The notes under the pieces: model-generated
The model's database searches: none
Told to the model about the DNA's origin: nothing
What the model saw: only the letters and a program-made list of their open reading frames with translations
Program-made: the position numbers and the translations under genes
Shown: positions 8,441-16,419 of the stretch, in pieces
How the letters are laid out: the number at the start of each line of letters is the position of its first letter
Numbering within the stretch: the stretch's first letter is position 1
Assembly (NCBI GenBank): GCA_964477295.1
Contig: CAYZEZ010000053.1
Location: 1 to 20,332 of the forward strand
From: CAYZEZ01 sp964477295
Lineage (GTDB): Bacteria > Bacteroidota > Bacteroidia > Bacteroidales > SM23-62
Length of the DNA: 20,332 nucleotides
Direction: 5' to 3'

Positions 8441-9184
8441 TTATTTGTTTGCTTTTCGCATAACGTAAATAACCCAGGGGGCGATGTATGTTTCACTAAG
8501 CCACTCATACGGTTCGTTTTCTCTCCCAAGGGGTTGAAGAGACTCAAGCAGCTCCAATCCGGCTTTTCCGAAACAGTCAAGGTAGTCATCATTAAACCAG
8601 ATGATATCAATTACCGGCCTTTTGTCACCGACATCCTTCATGATAATCTTCACCTCATCTCCGCTTCCTGCATTCCTGTTTTCAGGAAAGTCCTTTGTTG
8701 AGAAGGAAGCCCATTCATTTAAATAAATATCCGGTGTTGAATCGAGACATATCATGATCCCATCCGGGCCCAACAGTTCCGCCAGGGATCTGAAAACGGA
8801 GATTCTCTTTTCTTTTCCGGGGATATTGTCAAAGGTAAAACCGGAAAATACCAGATCAAATTTATTATTAATTAAAGGAGAAAAATCTCCATCTTCAACA
8901 AGCAAATAATTACCGGAAGGATCGATTTTCATCGCCTGTTTTATCATTTGGCCGGAGATATCGATCCCGACACATTCAAAGCCAAGATTCTCTAGGAATC
9001 GAGTGGACCTGCCTGTTCCACACCCGAAATCAAGGGCTGTTTTCCCCTTAACATATTTCCTGATCAGGCCTGGAATATCCCTGAAAGCCAGATAATAAGT
9101 GTTTGGAAATTCGAGCCCGGCATATGATTCGGCCCTAAGCCAATTGTCATATGAATTAAATTTGTTGCTGTTTTCCGATTCCAT
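8441..9184 (-). CDS. Class I SAM-dependent methyltransferase
   Basis: The 247-residue cytoplasmic protein carries the Rossmann-like methyltransferase motif I, LDFGCGTG (51-58), then VGIDIS (72-77; the acidic residue is expected to bind the ribose of S-adenosylmethionine) and LVFSGFTFDNIP as a motif IV-like region. It resembles the Methyltransf_11/25 families, which methylate small molecules or quinones. The substrate cannot be assigned. No signal peptide is present, unlike most of its neighbours. It lies 71 bases from the OMP-like gene and 97 bases from the alpha/beta hydrolase pseudogene. Confidence 0.88.
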   Translation of the reverse strand: MESENSNKFNSYDNWLRAESYAGLEFPNTYYLAFRDIPGLIRKYVKGKTALDFGCGTGRSTRFLENLGFECVGIDISGQMIKQAMKIDPSGNYLLVEDGDFSPLINNKFDLVFSGFTFDNIPGKEKRISVFRSLAELLGPDGIMICLDSTPDIYLNEWASFSTKDFPENRNAGSGDEVKIIMKDVGDKRPVIDIIWFNDDYLDCFGKAGLELLESLQPLGRENEPYEWLSETYIAPWVIYVMRKANK

Positions 9185-9284
9185 AACACGGTTAATTAAG
9201 TATGGTTTTAATTATCTTTATTGATAATAATTACAGATAGGAACCTTTAAATAGCCTTAAATAATTAAATGGCAACAATTGCTT

Positions 9285-10126
9285 TCAATGTAGAATTGGT
9301 TCAGAAGTGGCTTCTAAATACCGAAGTACGCTATCTAAAAATTCAGGATAGAGCAGTGCATCACCGTGTCCGGCACCATCAATATACGAAAATGAGGCGC
9401 AGTTACCCATTATTTTTCTTAAACCGAGTATATATTTTCTGTTTTCATCCTTAGTGCCGAAGATAAACAGACACGGAATATGTGCTTTCCCAAGGGTTGC
9501 TTTGTAACGGCCCAGTCCACCTGACTTCCGAGACAAAACATTATGGCATCCATATCATTCCCGCCTCCGAATACTTCATCGTTCATAGCAGAGAAAAAAT
9601 CCTTTGAAGGCAAGGGCTCCAGGTTCCTTCCACCATGTAGAATCCATGTAGGGCCGCCGAAGGCGGCCGAAACGATACGTTCAGGATAATCAGCCATAAC
9701 CGCCATGGCTATATGGCTGCCCATGGAATAGCCCAGAAGATGAGTTCCGGATATTTTCAAATGGTCCAGTAATGCTATAACGTCATCAACCATTAGCCGA
9801 CCGTAGGCATTAGGATCATGAGGCTTGTCGCTTTTCCCGTGACCACGCAAATCCATTGCAATCACTCTGTAATTTTAAGCCAGTGAATCCATAATTCCAA
9901 ACTGCAGCCAATTAAATTCAGAATCAGCCATGGCTGTATGGAGAAGCACAACGGGCTTTCCATGTCCTTTCTCAAAATATGCGATCCGAACTCCATTTGA
10001 ATCAAAAAAGTGATATTCCGGTTCGTTAGTTTTAACTGTCTGACATATCGCAACAGATTAATACACGACTAGCAGAGTAATAAGTGTATAAATGAATTTT
10101 ATCCCGGAGAATGTGGTTTTTTTCAT
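9285..10126 (-). pseudogene. Exported alpha/beta hydrolase, inactivated by two nonsense codons and a frameshift
   Basis: A single original gene can be followed from the ATG at 10126. It begins MKKTTFSGIKFIYTLITLLV, then TAA at 10058-10060 (codon 23), then SVAICQTVKT and the hydrolase N-terminal segment with PVVLLHTAM (oxyanion region). A second in-frame TAA is at 9875-9877 (codon 84), followed by NYRVIAMDLRGHGKSDKP and the nucleophile elbow GYSMGS. The frame is lost near 9490, around AVTKQPLGK, and continues one frame over as AHIPCLFIFGTKDENRKYIL with the catalytic histidine in DGAGHGD. All expected parts (Ser, Asp and His regions) are present, so decay is recent. Downstream GTG or ATG restarts would lack the oxyanion segment or the Ser elbow. 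Confidence 0.88.
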
Positions 10127-10270
10127 GATTTATTATCTTTTTAACGGTGGTCTAATAAGTTGATGTGAATTAAAGGGACTTGATAAAAACCATTAACAGA
10201 ATTTGAAAATTAGAATTAAAAAGTAAAAAATGCACTTTAAAGTATTTAGAGTTTAAGGATAGTACTCTGA

Positions 10271-10720
10271 TCATTCCCATTTTTGTAATTCAATAATGTT
10301 TCCTTCAGGATCGGTCATGTACAGGAAAGTAATCATACCGGCCCCTTCAACATCCAATGTAACTTTTTCACCGACATGAGTTCCGCCCCAATCTTGTATT
10401 ACCTTGCTGAACATCTCAATATCGTTAACCCGAAAAGCAATATGTCCGATTCCTTCCCCGTTGATAATTACTCGGTCTCTTTGCTCGTTTTTAGAATACT
10501 GAAAGATTTCAAGCGTAGGCCCCTTTTTACCATAACCGGGTAATCTTAAATGAATTCCGTTTATTTCCGCACCGCGAATATCCGTTCCTTTCTCCAGGAG
10601 GTCACCGGATAATTTTCTTTCAGGAGGTACCGGCTCGCATCCAAATACCTGCATATAAAATTCCGCAAGTTTGCGCCAATCGGATGCAATAATATTCACA
10701 TGCACGAATTTTGCATTCAT
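10271..10720 (-). CDS. VOC (glyoxalase/bleomycin-resistance fold) family protein
   Basis: The 149-residue protein has the two paired beta-alpha-beta-beta-beta modules of the vicinal oxygen chelate superfamily. The four expected metal positions are His7, Glu71, His93 (GHIAF) and Glu144 (NIIELQ), all filled, so metal binding is likely. The C-terminal DPEGNIIELQKW is characteristic. Members act as lyases, dioxygenases, epimerases or binding proteins; the substrate is not evident. No signal peptide is seen. The start at 10720 begins MNAKFVHVNI, which places the first strand correctly. Confidence 0.88.
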   Translation of the reverse strand: MNAKFVHVNIIASDWRKLAEFYMQVFGCEPVPPERKLSGDLLEKGTDIRGAEINGIHLRLPGYGKKGPTLEIFQYSKNEQRDRVIINGEGIGHIAFRVNDIEMFSKVIQDWGGTHVGEKVTLDVEGAGMITFLYMTDPEGNIIELQKWE

Positions 10721-10794
10721 AATATTATGTTCTTTAGTTTATTGGCATTTAGATCTCAAGACTGAAAGAACCAAATCATTTTGTTTTTCAACTT

Positions 10795-12300
10795 TCAATT
10801 ATTCTTTTTAATTCTTTGCTCGCAGTTTCTGATCTTTTCAAAAGCGTTCTTGTTATCAGGATCCAATTCGATTGATTTTCTAAAATTAATTATTGCCAAC
10901 TTATATTGACCGTTATTCATATATGCCTCACCAAGGCTGTCATAAACATTTGCTGAACCCGGGAATAATTCCGTGTTGCATTTAAAGACCGAAATTGCGT
11001 CCTGAATTCTGTTCTGGTTAAGTAAATCGTATCCAAGCTCGTTGATCCTACTTTCCATAACAATATAATTGTCCTTGTTATTTATCATTGTTGTCAACGA
11101 ATCTTTTTTCGAGACAATCTTATTATCGAGGAATATTATTCGAAGTTGCCGGTCAAAGTAAGAACGAACGACCGGCGTTGAATTACCGTTGAGGATATCA
11201 TTGATTGCATCCATGTTCAGATAAAATTCGTAACCGTTATTACTCAGACATATTATTGTTCTGTCGATATCCGTATAACGCCGTATTAAGGTACTGTACC
11301 CGGGGTAATGACCGGTATGCCATACCACTCTACCGTCAATGGAATTATGAATACGCCAGCCAAAACCATACGAATCACCCTGAAAACCAATGTCAATATC
11401 AATACCGTCGTTTAACTTTCCCGGAGTAAAAGCTTCTTGCAGAGTTTTTTGGCTTACCGGTTTGTTTGTATATAAACACCTGTCCCATAGAAATAAGTCT
11501 TCAACGGTAGAATTAATGGATCCATCTCCCAATAATCCATCCGAATAAAACACTCTTTTATAATTCTCAATGCTATCAGGTAATATATATTCTTTGTGCT
11601 TTAACGACATAACAAAACCTAAAGCATAATCATCTATTATTTCCGGCTTATAGCGTCTTCTATAAACTCTGGTCCTTGTCATGCCTAATGGAATGAAAAT
11701 ATTCCTTTTCATAAATTCCCCATATGATAATCCCGAAGTTTTTTCGATTATAGACGCTAATAAAATGTATCCCATATTACAATATCTATACTGATCTCCC
11801 GGCTTAAATTGTAATGGAGGTTTATATTCCTGATAAATATCTATTAGGTTTTTATTCGTTATTATCCGTGATGTGTCCCAATGCTCCGGAATAATGCTTT
11901 CATAATCCGGCAGCCCGGATGTATGATTCAGCAGATTTCGGATTGTAATATTATCATAAGGAAATTCAGGAAAAAAAGTCTTAATGTTTGATGAGTATTC
12001 AAGTAATCCTTGCTCATAAAGAATCATTATTCCCATTGCAGTGAACTGCTTTGAAATTGAAGCAAGTTCAAACACTGAGTTTGTAGTAAGTTCTTTTTGA
12101 GTATTATAATCGGAAAATCCAAAAGCATTTTTATAGACTATCTTGCCCTTTTCCGCAATAAGAACACAACCGTTTAAGTCGTGCTGTCTGTGCATTGTGT
12201 TAAAGAAAGAATCAAGATTTTTCTCAATACTCTGTGAAAGAACGTTTAATTCCTGGCAAACGATGCAGATAAGACATATTATTATGGCTTTAATATACAT
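10795..12300 (-). CDS. Class C beta-lactamase-fold serine hydrolase with C-terminal TPR, exported
   Basis: The 501-residue protein has an N-terminal signal peptide (about 1-23). Its beta-lactamase-like domain (about 28-365) has SxxK as S81-I-S-K84, Y173-C-N175 and H328-T-G330. Residues 385-420 link to a tetratricopeptide region (about 420-490, with ELGYDLLNQN and DSLGEAYMNNGQYKLAIINF). This fusion is a known arrangement in Bacteroidota. It probably hydrolyses esters or D-amino acid peptides in the periplasm, with the TPR recruiting a partner. It lies 14 bases after the HEAT-like gene on the same strand, suggesting co-transcription. It is divergent in sequence from the lipoprotein homologue at 3916-5667 and is not a recent duplicate of it. 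Confidence 0.9.
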   Translation of the reverse strand: MYIKAIIICLICIVCQELNVLSQSIEKNLDSFFNTMHRQHDLNGCVLIAEKGKIVYKNAFGFSDYNTQKELTTNSVFELASISKQFTAMGIMILYEQGLLEYSSNIKTFFPEFPYDNITIRNLLNHTSGLPDYESIIPEHWDTSRIITNKNLIDIYQEYKPPLQFKPGDQYRYCNMGYILLASIIEKTSGLSYGEFMKRNIFIPLGMTRTRVYRRRYKPEIIDDYALGFVMSLKHKEYILPDSIENYKRVFYSDGLLGDGSINSTVEDLFLWDRCLYTNKPVSQKTLQEAFTPGKLNDGIDIDIGFQGDSYGFGWRIHNSIDGRVVWHTGHYPGYSTLIRRYTDIDRTIICLSNNGYEFYLNMDAINDILNGNSTPVVRSYFDRQLRIIFLDNKIVSKKDSLTTMINNKDNYIVMESRINELGYDLLNQNRIQDAISVFKCNTELFPGSANVYDSLGEAYMNNGQYKLAIINFRKSIELDPDNKNAFEKIRNCEQRIKKNN

Positions 12301-12314
12301 TTCTTTGGTATTAT

Positions 12315-12944
12315 TTAAAGATTAACAATCTGTTTTTTAATCCTCTCTAATCTTTCCTTCTGTGAATCTCTTTCACATTCATGCATTCTTTTCTCAATAA
12401 TGGAAAGATAAATTTCTTTGTTCTTCTTGTTTACACAAATCAATGATTTCTCAAGGTACATGGGAAGTTGTTTTATAGGACACTTCCATAATTGCTCCGT
12501 CAAAAGGGGATCCACCGTATTAAAATAATCCGGGTTTGAATTCAGTTTGGCAAGAATTCCAATTCCTGCATCGACCGTTATCACGGAACCTTTATTTATG
12601 GTTTGCAATATCGGTTCAAGTACTTCAAAAATCTCTTTTTGCTTTAAATCCGCAATAGATGCAAGTGCAATCATACTACCCCAAACAAGACGATTGTTTT
12701 TACTTGTGAGTAATTTGATAAACTCTTTATAATACCCGGCAATGAGTTTTGGCTTTATATACCCTGTTTCATATAGAGTTTTAATACAATCGCTTTGTAT
12801 TCTTTTATTCCTATTCGTCAAATTTTCTATAAGTTCTTTTATTGCCCCACGGTTTTCCGATGCAGCAAGTTCCCCGGCAAGTGCAATATTTGCTTCACTT
12901 CCTTTTAATCCCTGTGAGGAATCCAATAAATCCAATATATTCAT
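12315..12944 (-). CDS. HEAT-like repeat protein
   Basis: The 209-residue product is made of helical pairs that look like HEAT/armadillo repeats, such as NRGAIKELIENLTNRNKRIQ, SDCIKTLYETG and RLVWGSMIALASIADLKQKE. There is no signal peptide or membrane segment, so it is probably cytoplasmic and mediates protein-protein contacts. The C-terminal third (LSIIEKRMHECERDSQKERL) is charged and helical. It is upstream of, and likely in one unit with, the TPR-containing serine hydrolase gene. No enzymatic motif is seen. The start at 12944 has no obvious alternative. Confidence 0.72.
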   Translation of the reverse strand: MNILDLLDSSQGLKGSEANIALAGELAASENRGAIKELIENLTNRNKRIQSDCIKTLYETGYIKPKLIAGYYKEFIKLLTSKNNRLVWGSMIALASIADLKQKEIFEVLEPILQTINKGSVITVDAGIGILAKLNSNPDYFNTVDPLLTEQLWKCPIKQLPMYLEKSLICVNKKNKEIYLSIIEKRMHECERDSQKERLERIKKQIVNL

Positions 12945-13056
12945 AAATATCTCTTTAATAATATGTTTGACATTCTACCCCCAAAACAAGTATGTTAGTA
13001 AAAGGATAACATATATTTAGTTTTGCTTCAAAACATTAGCGGGTGTCAATCCTTTG

Positions 13057-13103
13057 TAGCGAGACGGGGAATTGAACCCCGGACCTCATGATTATGAATC
13101 ATG
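13057..13103 (-). tRNA. 3' half of tRNA-Met (CAT), 5' half absent; probable attachment-site remnant
   Basis: On the minus strand the sequence folds as anticodon stem CATGA/TCATG around loop TTCATAA (anticodon CAT at 13094-13096), variable loop AGGTC, T arm CGGGG-TTCAATT-CCCCG (13065-13081), acceptor 3' strand TCTCGCT and discriminator A at 13057. The matching 5' acceptor (AGCGAGA) and D arm are missing. The sequence upstream of 13103 is the ribokinase 3' end, whose TGA stop (13099-13101) lies inside the anticodon stem. A complete tRNA is excluded. It matches the displaced 3' repeat left when tyrosine recombinases integrate at a tRNA gene; the element would lie on the ribokinase side. Confidence 0.82.
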
Positions 13104-14016
13104 CATCCATGAACTTCTCTATCTCCTCCCTGGACGGGGCCGAAGGCTGTGCGCCAAGCCTGGTGACAGAGATGGCTGCAGCGGCGCTGGCAAACCGGAC
13201 CGCTTCAGCCATGGATTTTCCTTCCACCAGGGCTGTACAGAGGCTGCCGCAATAGATATCACCGGCAGCTGTTGAATCTACCGCTTTAACCTCATAGGCC
13301 GGGACCATTGCGGAGTTGTTTTTTTGAGCGATAAAGGAACCGCCCTTACCAAGTGTTATTATTACCGTTTCAATTCCCTTACCCAGTAAGGCCGATGCAG
13401 CTTTTTCAATATTCTCCGGGGAATCAACCGGAATTGATGTGAGGAATTCAGCTTCTATTTCGTTGACTATCAATATGGTTAATCTGGAAAGTGCTTCGTC
13501 ACTTATTGGCCTGGCCGGTGCCAGGTTTAATGCCACTTTCTTTCCCAGCTCATAGCCCTTGGTGATAGCATATTCGAGGCTTTCGGGAAGGATCTCATAC
13601 TGGAGCAGGATGATTTCTGCCTGAGCTATAGCAGCTGCAGCGTTATCGATATGCAGTTCATTCAACCTGAAATTGGCCCCCGGGGCTACTGAGATGGCAT
13701 TATGGCCGTCAGAGTCGATCATGATCAGGGCGGTGCCAGAGGCAATATCCTTCTCAATGGTAACAAATTCCGTATTGATCCCATCCTTCTTAAATCCTTC
13801 GATCATCTGTGACCCAAATGCATCATCTCCAACACAACTGATAAAAGTAACCTGGCCGCCCGAACGGGCAGCTCCAACGGCCTGGTTTGCTCCTTTACCA
13901 CCAAAGACCTGCGAAAATTCTCCTTCCGTAACCGTTTCACCCAGCTTCGGCACCCGTTGCAATTTCATGATCAGGTCGATGTTTGAACTACCGATAACAA
14001 CGATATTTTTTGACAT
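13099..14016 (-). CDS. rbsK: Ribokinase
   Basis: The 305-residue product (ATG 14016, MSKNIVVIGSSNIDL) belongs to the PfkB/ribokinase family. It shows the N-terminal substrate region GGKGANQ (39-45), the GDDAFG segment, and the C-terminal motif DSTAAGD with catalytic Asp253. It transfers phosphate from ATP to ribose, giving ribose 5-phosphate. A longer frame from 14043 is rejected because it would overlap the upstream permease; the chosen start leaves 10 bases after that gene's stop. The last codons (FMDA, then TGA) run into the tRNA fragment. The natural C-terminus may have been replaced, but the length is close to normal. It likely acts on ribose from nucleosides released by the neighbouring nucleoside hydrolase. 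Confidence 0.9.
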   Translation of the reverse strand: MSKNIVVIGSSNIDLIMKLQRVPKLGETVTEGEFSQVFGGKGANQAVGAARSGGQVTFISCVGDDAFGSQMIEGFKKDGINTEFVTIEKDIASGTALIMIDSDGHNAISVAPGANFRLNELHIDNAAAAIAQAEIILLQYEILPESLEYAITKGYELGKKVALNLAPARPISDEALSRLTILIVNEIEAEFLTSIPVDSPENIEKAASALLGKGIETVIITLGKGGSFIAQKNNSAMVPAYEVKAVDSTAAGDIYCGSLCTALVEGKSMAEAVRFASAAAAISVTRLGAQPSAPSREEIEKFMDA

Positions 14017-14026
14017 AGCTGATGAT

Positions 14027-15040
14027 TTAAACATTCCTGGCAATGATCACTAGCATCAACCCGGTAATAAAAAACAAGAACATCAGGAACAACAACCAGT
14101 TAGTGGAACGGGGTGCCCCCTTGAACTCCTTCCATATAAATACTCCCCACAATGCTGCTATCATGGTGGCTCCCTGTCCAAGTCCGTAAGAGATTGCCGG
14201 GCCCGCCTGTTCAGCTGCAATAAGGCTTAGTGACATCCCGATATTCCAGATAATCCCACCCAGTATACCGATCAGGTGGATCTTCAGGTTTCCTTTTTTG
14301 AAATAATCACCATAGGTTACAGCTTCTCCTTCCACCGGCTTATACATGAAAAAAGTGTTCCAGAGGAAGTTTGATACAAACAACCCGACAGAGAAAATGA
14401 ATACAGCCGAATAGGGTGTCATCTTGCCGGGCTCCGGATGGGCAAAATCCATCGACATGGAAGCGGCGACAAACCGGAAAAAGAATCCCATGATGACCCC
14501 TGACAGGATGGCTATCAGGATACCTTTAAAGGATGATTTTCCTCCTTCTTTCTTATCTGAAGGGATTGTCCGGGAAGCGATTGCATTGACCACGATGGCC
14601 ACAACAACCAATCCAATCCCAATGAAAAGGATCAGTGGATCACCCTTCGCTTCGGCAATATAATTGACCACCACCCCGATGACAAGGGCCAAACCCACAG
14701 CAACGGGAAAGGCTACCGACATCCCGGCAATCGCTGTAGCTGCGACGATCAGAAGGTTAGATATGTTAAAAATGACTCCCCCCAAAAAGGATGATCCCAG
14801 CCATTTGGCGTCGGCCTGTGCCAGGTCAGCGAAGAAGCCTCTTCCTTCGGGACCTATGTTTCCTAAAGTAATACCGAAGATCAGCGCCAGCAGGACCACT
14901 CCCAGTGAGTAATCCCAATAATATAAAGGAAAGGCCCATCCTTTCGGGCTTAGTTTTAAAGTATTTGCCCATGAACCCCAGCAGAGCATGGTTATAACAC
15001 AAAGGATTACAGCAATTGTGTAGGTTGATACGATAAACAT
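14027..15040 (-). CDS. GRP/RhaT-like sugar permease
   Basis: The 337-residue integral membrane protein has about ten hydrophobic segments, with the N-terminal CWGSWANTLKL and a repeated half structure typical of drug/metabolite transporter-fold glucose-ribose porters and related RhaT permeases. Members use ion gradients to import monosaccharides. Its gene is followed after 10 bases by ribokinase, which strongly suggests ribose or a related pentose as substrate. It is preceded by the nucleoside hydrolase gene 120 bases upstream. The start MFIVSTYTIAVILC puts the first membrane segment at residues 6-24. The precise subfamily and substrate are inferred from context. Confidence 0.85.
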   Translation of the reverse strand: MFIVSTYTIAVILCVITMLCWGSWANTLKLSPKGWAFPLYYWDYSLGVVLLALIFGITLGNIGPEGRGFFADLAQADAKWLGSSFLGGVIFNISNLLIVAATAIAGMSVAFPVAVGLALVIGVVVNYIAEAKGDPLILFIGIGLVVVAIVVNAIASRTIPSDKKEGGKSSFKGILIAILSGVIMGFFFRFVAASMSMDFAHPEPGKMTPYSAVFIFSVGLFVSNFLWNTFFMYKPVEGEAVTYGDYFKKGNLKIHLIGILGGIIWNIGMSLSLIAAEQAGPAISYGLGQGATMIAALWGVFIWKEFKGAPRSTNWLLFLMFLFFITGLMLVIIARNV

Positions 15041-15057
15041 GATAAAAGAATTTAGAA

Positions 15058-15085
15058 TAATTAATAACGAATTATGAATAACGAA
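15058..15085. repeat. Short AT-rich direct repeat between permease and nucleoside hydrolase
   Basis: Two near-identical AATAACGAATT-type units sit head to tail in the 120-base gap (AATAACGAATTA then GAATAACGAATTT). The gap is low in G+C compared with flanking genes. It may be a dispersed repeat; no function can be read. Confidence 0.4.
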
Positions 15086-15160
15086 TTTAAAACCATAATA
15101 ATGATAAATGTAAATCCAGGAGCTATAAAATCCTGATCTGGTGATTATAAAATATTGTTT

Positions 15161-16117
15161 CTATTCTTCCATCTTTTTCATAACTGCCCAGAAATCATCC
15201 ATCACGGCATTCACATTGTAATTTCTCCAGAAAACAACCGAATCTGATTTACCTCCTGCTGTGGTCCATTCGCTGTTGATCAGTCTTGGTTTATACACTA
15301 CGGTATCTTCGGCCCATCCCGGATTCTTCACATTGGCCACGGCCGCCATATCGAATAGCGACCGGGTTTCCTGTCCCACATTTTCCCACAGGTTAACCAG
15401 GTAATCTCCCAGCCTGATATACGTGCCTCCGTGTCTTCCTTCGACAGGGTCCGTTTCCTTCCCCTGGCCGGCAAAGTGCTTGCTGATTTCCGTCCGGGTG
15501 GTTTTAACTTCCATGGTTCCTCCTCTGACAGTACATATCCAGAGTTCAACACCACTCTCAATGACTGGATTCACGGCCGTTGTATCATTTACCATATTGT
15601 ATTCCCCTGGTCCGGGCCAGTTGGTTCCCAGCCATACTACTTTTACTTTGGGTATTATTGCCGGATCCTTTTCAAGTGCAAGGGCAATGTTGGTTATCTT
15701 TCCGACGGCCAGCAGGACCAGCCTATCTCCTTCCGGCGTGGCTTGTGCCGTCCTTATTATGAATTCCACAGCGGCCTGTCCGTCATATTGCGCATCATTC
15801 AGATGGTGCTTTAGCGAATCATAGTAACCGTTGGCCCCGCTGATTACCGGGAACCGCCCTTCAGCATGACAGAGTTTAACGATCCGGTTAGCCTCTCTGG
15901 TATGTTCTTCCACCGGACCTCCGTTCCATGTCCTGTTGGTCGTAACCCCCTTTATATCAAACATTTCATCATTATAAATAAGATAAGCCAGGGCGTGCTG
16001 ATCGTCGAGTTCATTGTTTGCATCGGTATCAAAAATGACCGGGATTTTCTTCAGTTGTGTTTCAGAACAAGACAATAGCAAAACTGTGGTAAGCGATAAA
16101 ATCAATTTTCGAAGCAT
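15161..16117 (-). CDS. Inosine/uridine-preferring nucleoside hydrolase-like lipoprotein
   Basis: The product has 318 residues from the ATG at 16117 (MLRKLILSLTTVLLLSC, lipobox cysteine at position 17). A frame opening at 16168 is rejected because this start gives a clean lipoprotein signal. The N-terminal calcium-binding motif reads FDTDANNELDDQHALAY, a variant of the usual DTDxGxDDA. Later segments LLAVGKITNIALALEKD and TNWPGPGEYNMVNDTTAVN fit the family. It should cleave the N-glycosidic bond of nucleosides, giving base and ribose, on the outside of the inner membrane. A GRP permease and ribokinase downstream would take up and phosphorylate the sugar. Confidence 0.88.
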   Translation of the reverse strand: MLRKLILSLTTVLLLSCSETQLKKIPVIFDTDANNELDDQHALAYLIYNDEMFDIKGVTTNRTWNGGPVEEHTREANRIVKLCHAEGRFPVISGANGYYDSLKHHLNDAQYDGQAAVEFIIRTAQATPEGDRLVLLAVGKITNIALALEKDPAIIPKVKVVWLGTNWPGPGEYNMVNDTTAVNPVIESGVELWICTVRGGTMEVKTTRTEISKHFAGQGKETDPVEGRHGGTYIRLGDYLVNLWENVGQETRSLFDMAAVANVKNPGWAEDTVVYKPRLINSEWTTAGGKSDSVVFWRNYNVNAVMDDFWAVMKKMEE

Positions 16118-16239
16118 GACAACAGGTATTGGTTGGAATTTAAAAATACACTTTTGCCTGGAATTCAAAAAATCATCCTATTCCTCATCATTTCCATTGT
16201 AAAATATTAATCTCCACCCTTCTGATAAAATAAACTATC

Positions 16240-16419
16240 ATGATTATAAAAAAAACTATATGCATAACATTATTAATGAATCTTTACATTCTTTCTGGAA
16301 TGACATCCCAGGAATTGAAGATCGACGAGTATGAGCGGTTATTCACCCGGAATTTCCAGGTGATGGCTTTTCACAACGAATATTGTGAGGGAAGAAAAGG
16401 GGCCGTGGAGATGGTTCAC
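16240..16419 (+). pseudogene. 5' fragment of an exported protein gene, truncated
   Basis: This is the only convincing plus-strand coding piece. It begins MIIKKTICITLLMNLYILSG (signal peptide), then a globular start with LFTRNFQVMAFHNEYCEG and GAVEMVH. The translation continues to a stop at 16618-16620, but from about 16411 it is only the antisense of the mutarotase gene, which ends at 16416. The gene has therefore lost all but about 58 codons. The retained part recalls the N-terminus of large Bacteroidota secreted proteins, possibly glycoside hydrolases (low certainty). It lies divergently from the nucleoside hydrolase lipoprotein, with 122 bases between starts. Confidence 0.6.

Noticed and set aside
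9419..9865. Separate alpha/beta hydrolase gene starting at GTG 9865
   Set aside because: The same frame continues upstream to the ATG at 10126 with only two stop codons, so this is a piece of one pseudogene.
9862..10053. Small gene beginning MRYVRQLKLT
   Set aside because: It is an off-frame reading of the alpha/beta hydrolase pseudogene; the correct frame gives the hydrolase N-terminus.
3916..12300. Antibiotic resistance beta-lactamases
   Set aside because: Both beta-lactamase-fold proteins have HxG (HRG, HTG) in the KTG position and extra domains, as in esterase or peptidase members.
13057..13110. A complete tRNA-Met gene
   Set aside because: The 5' acceptor strand and D arm are missing; upstream bases belong to the ribokinase 3' end.
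13673..14053. Plus-strand frame of 126 residues
   Set aside because: It is the shadow of ribokinase; composition is that of an antisense frame.
15423..15824. Plus-strand frames over the nucleoside hydrolase
   Set aside because: All overlap the well-supported minus-strand enzyme and show no recognisable domain.
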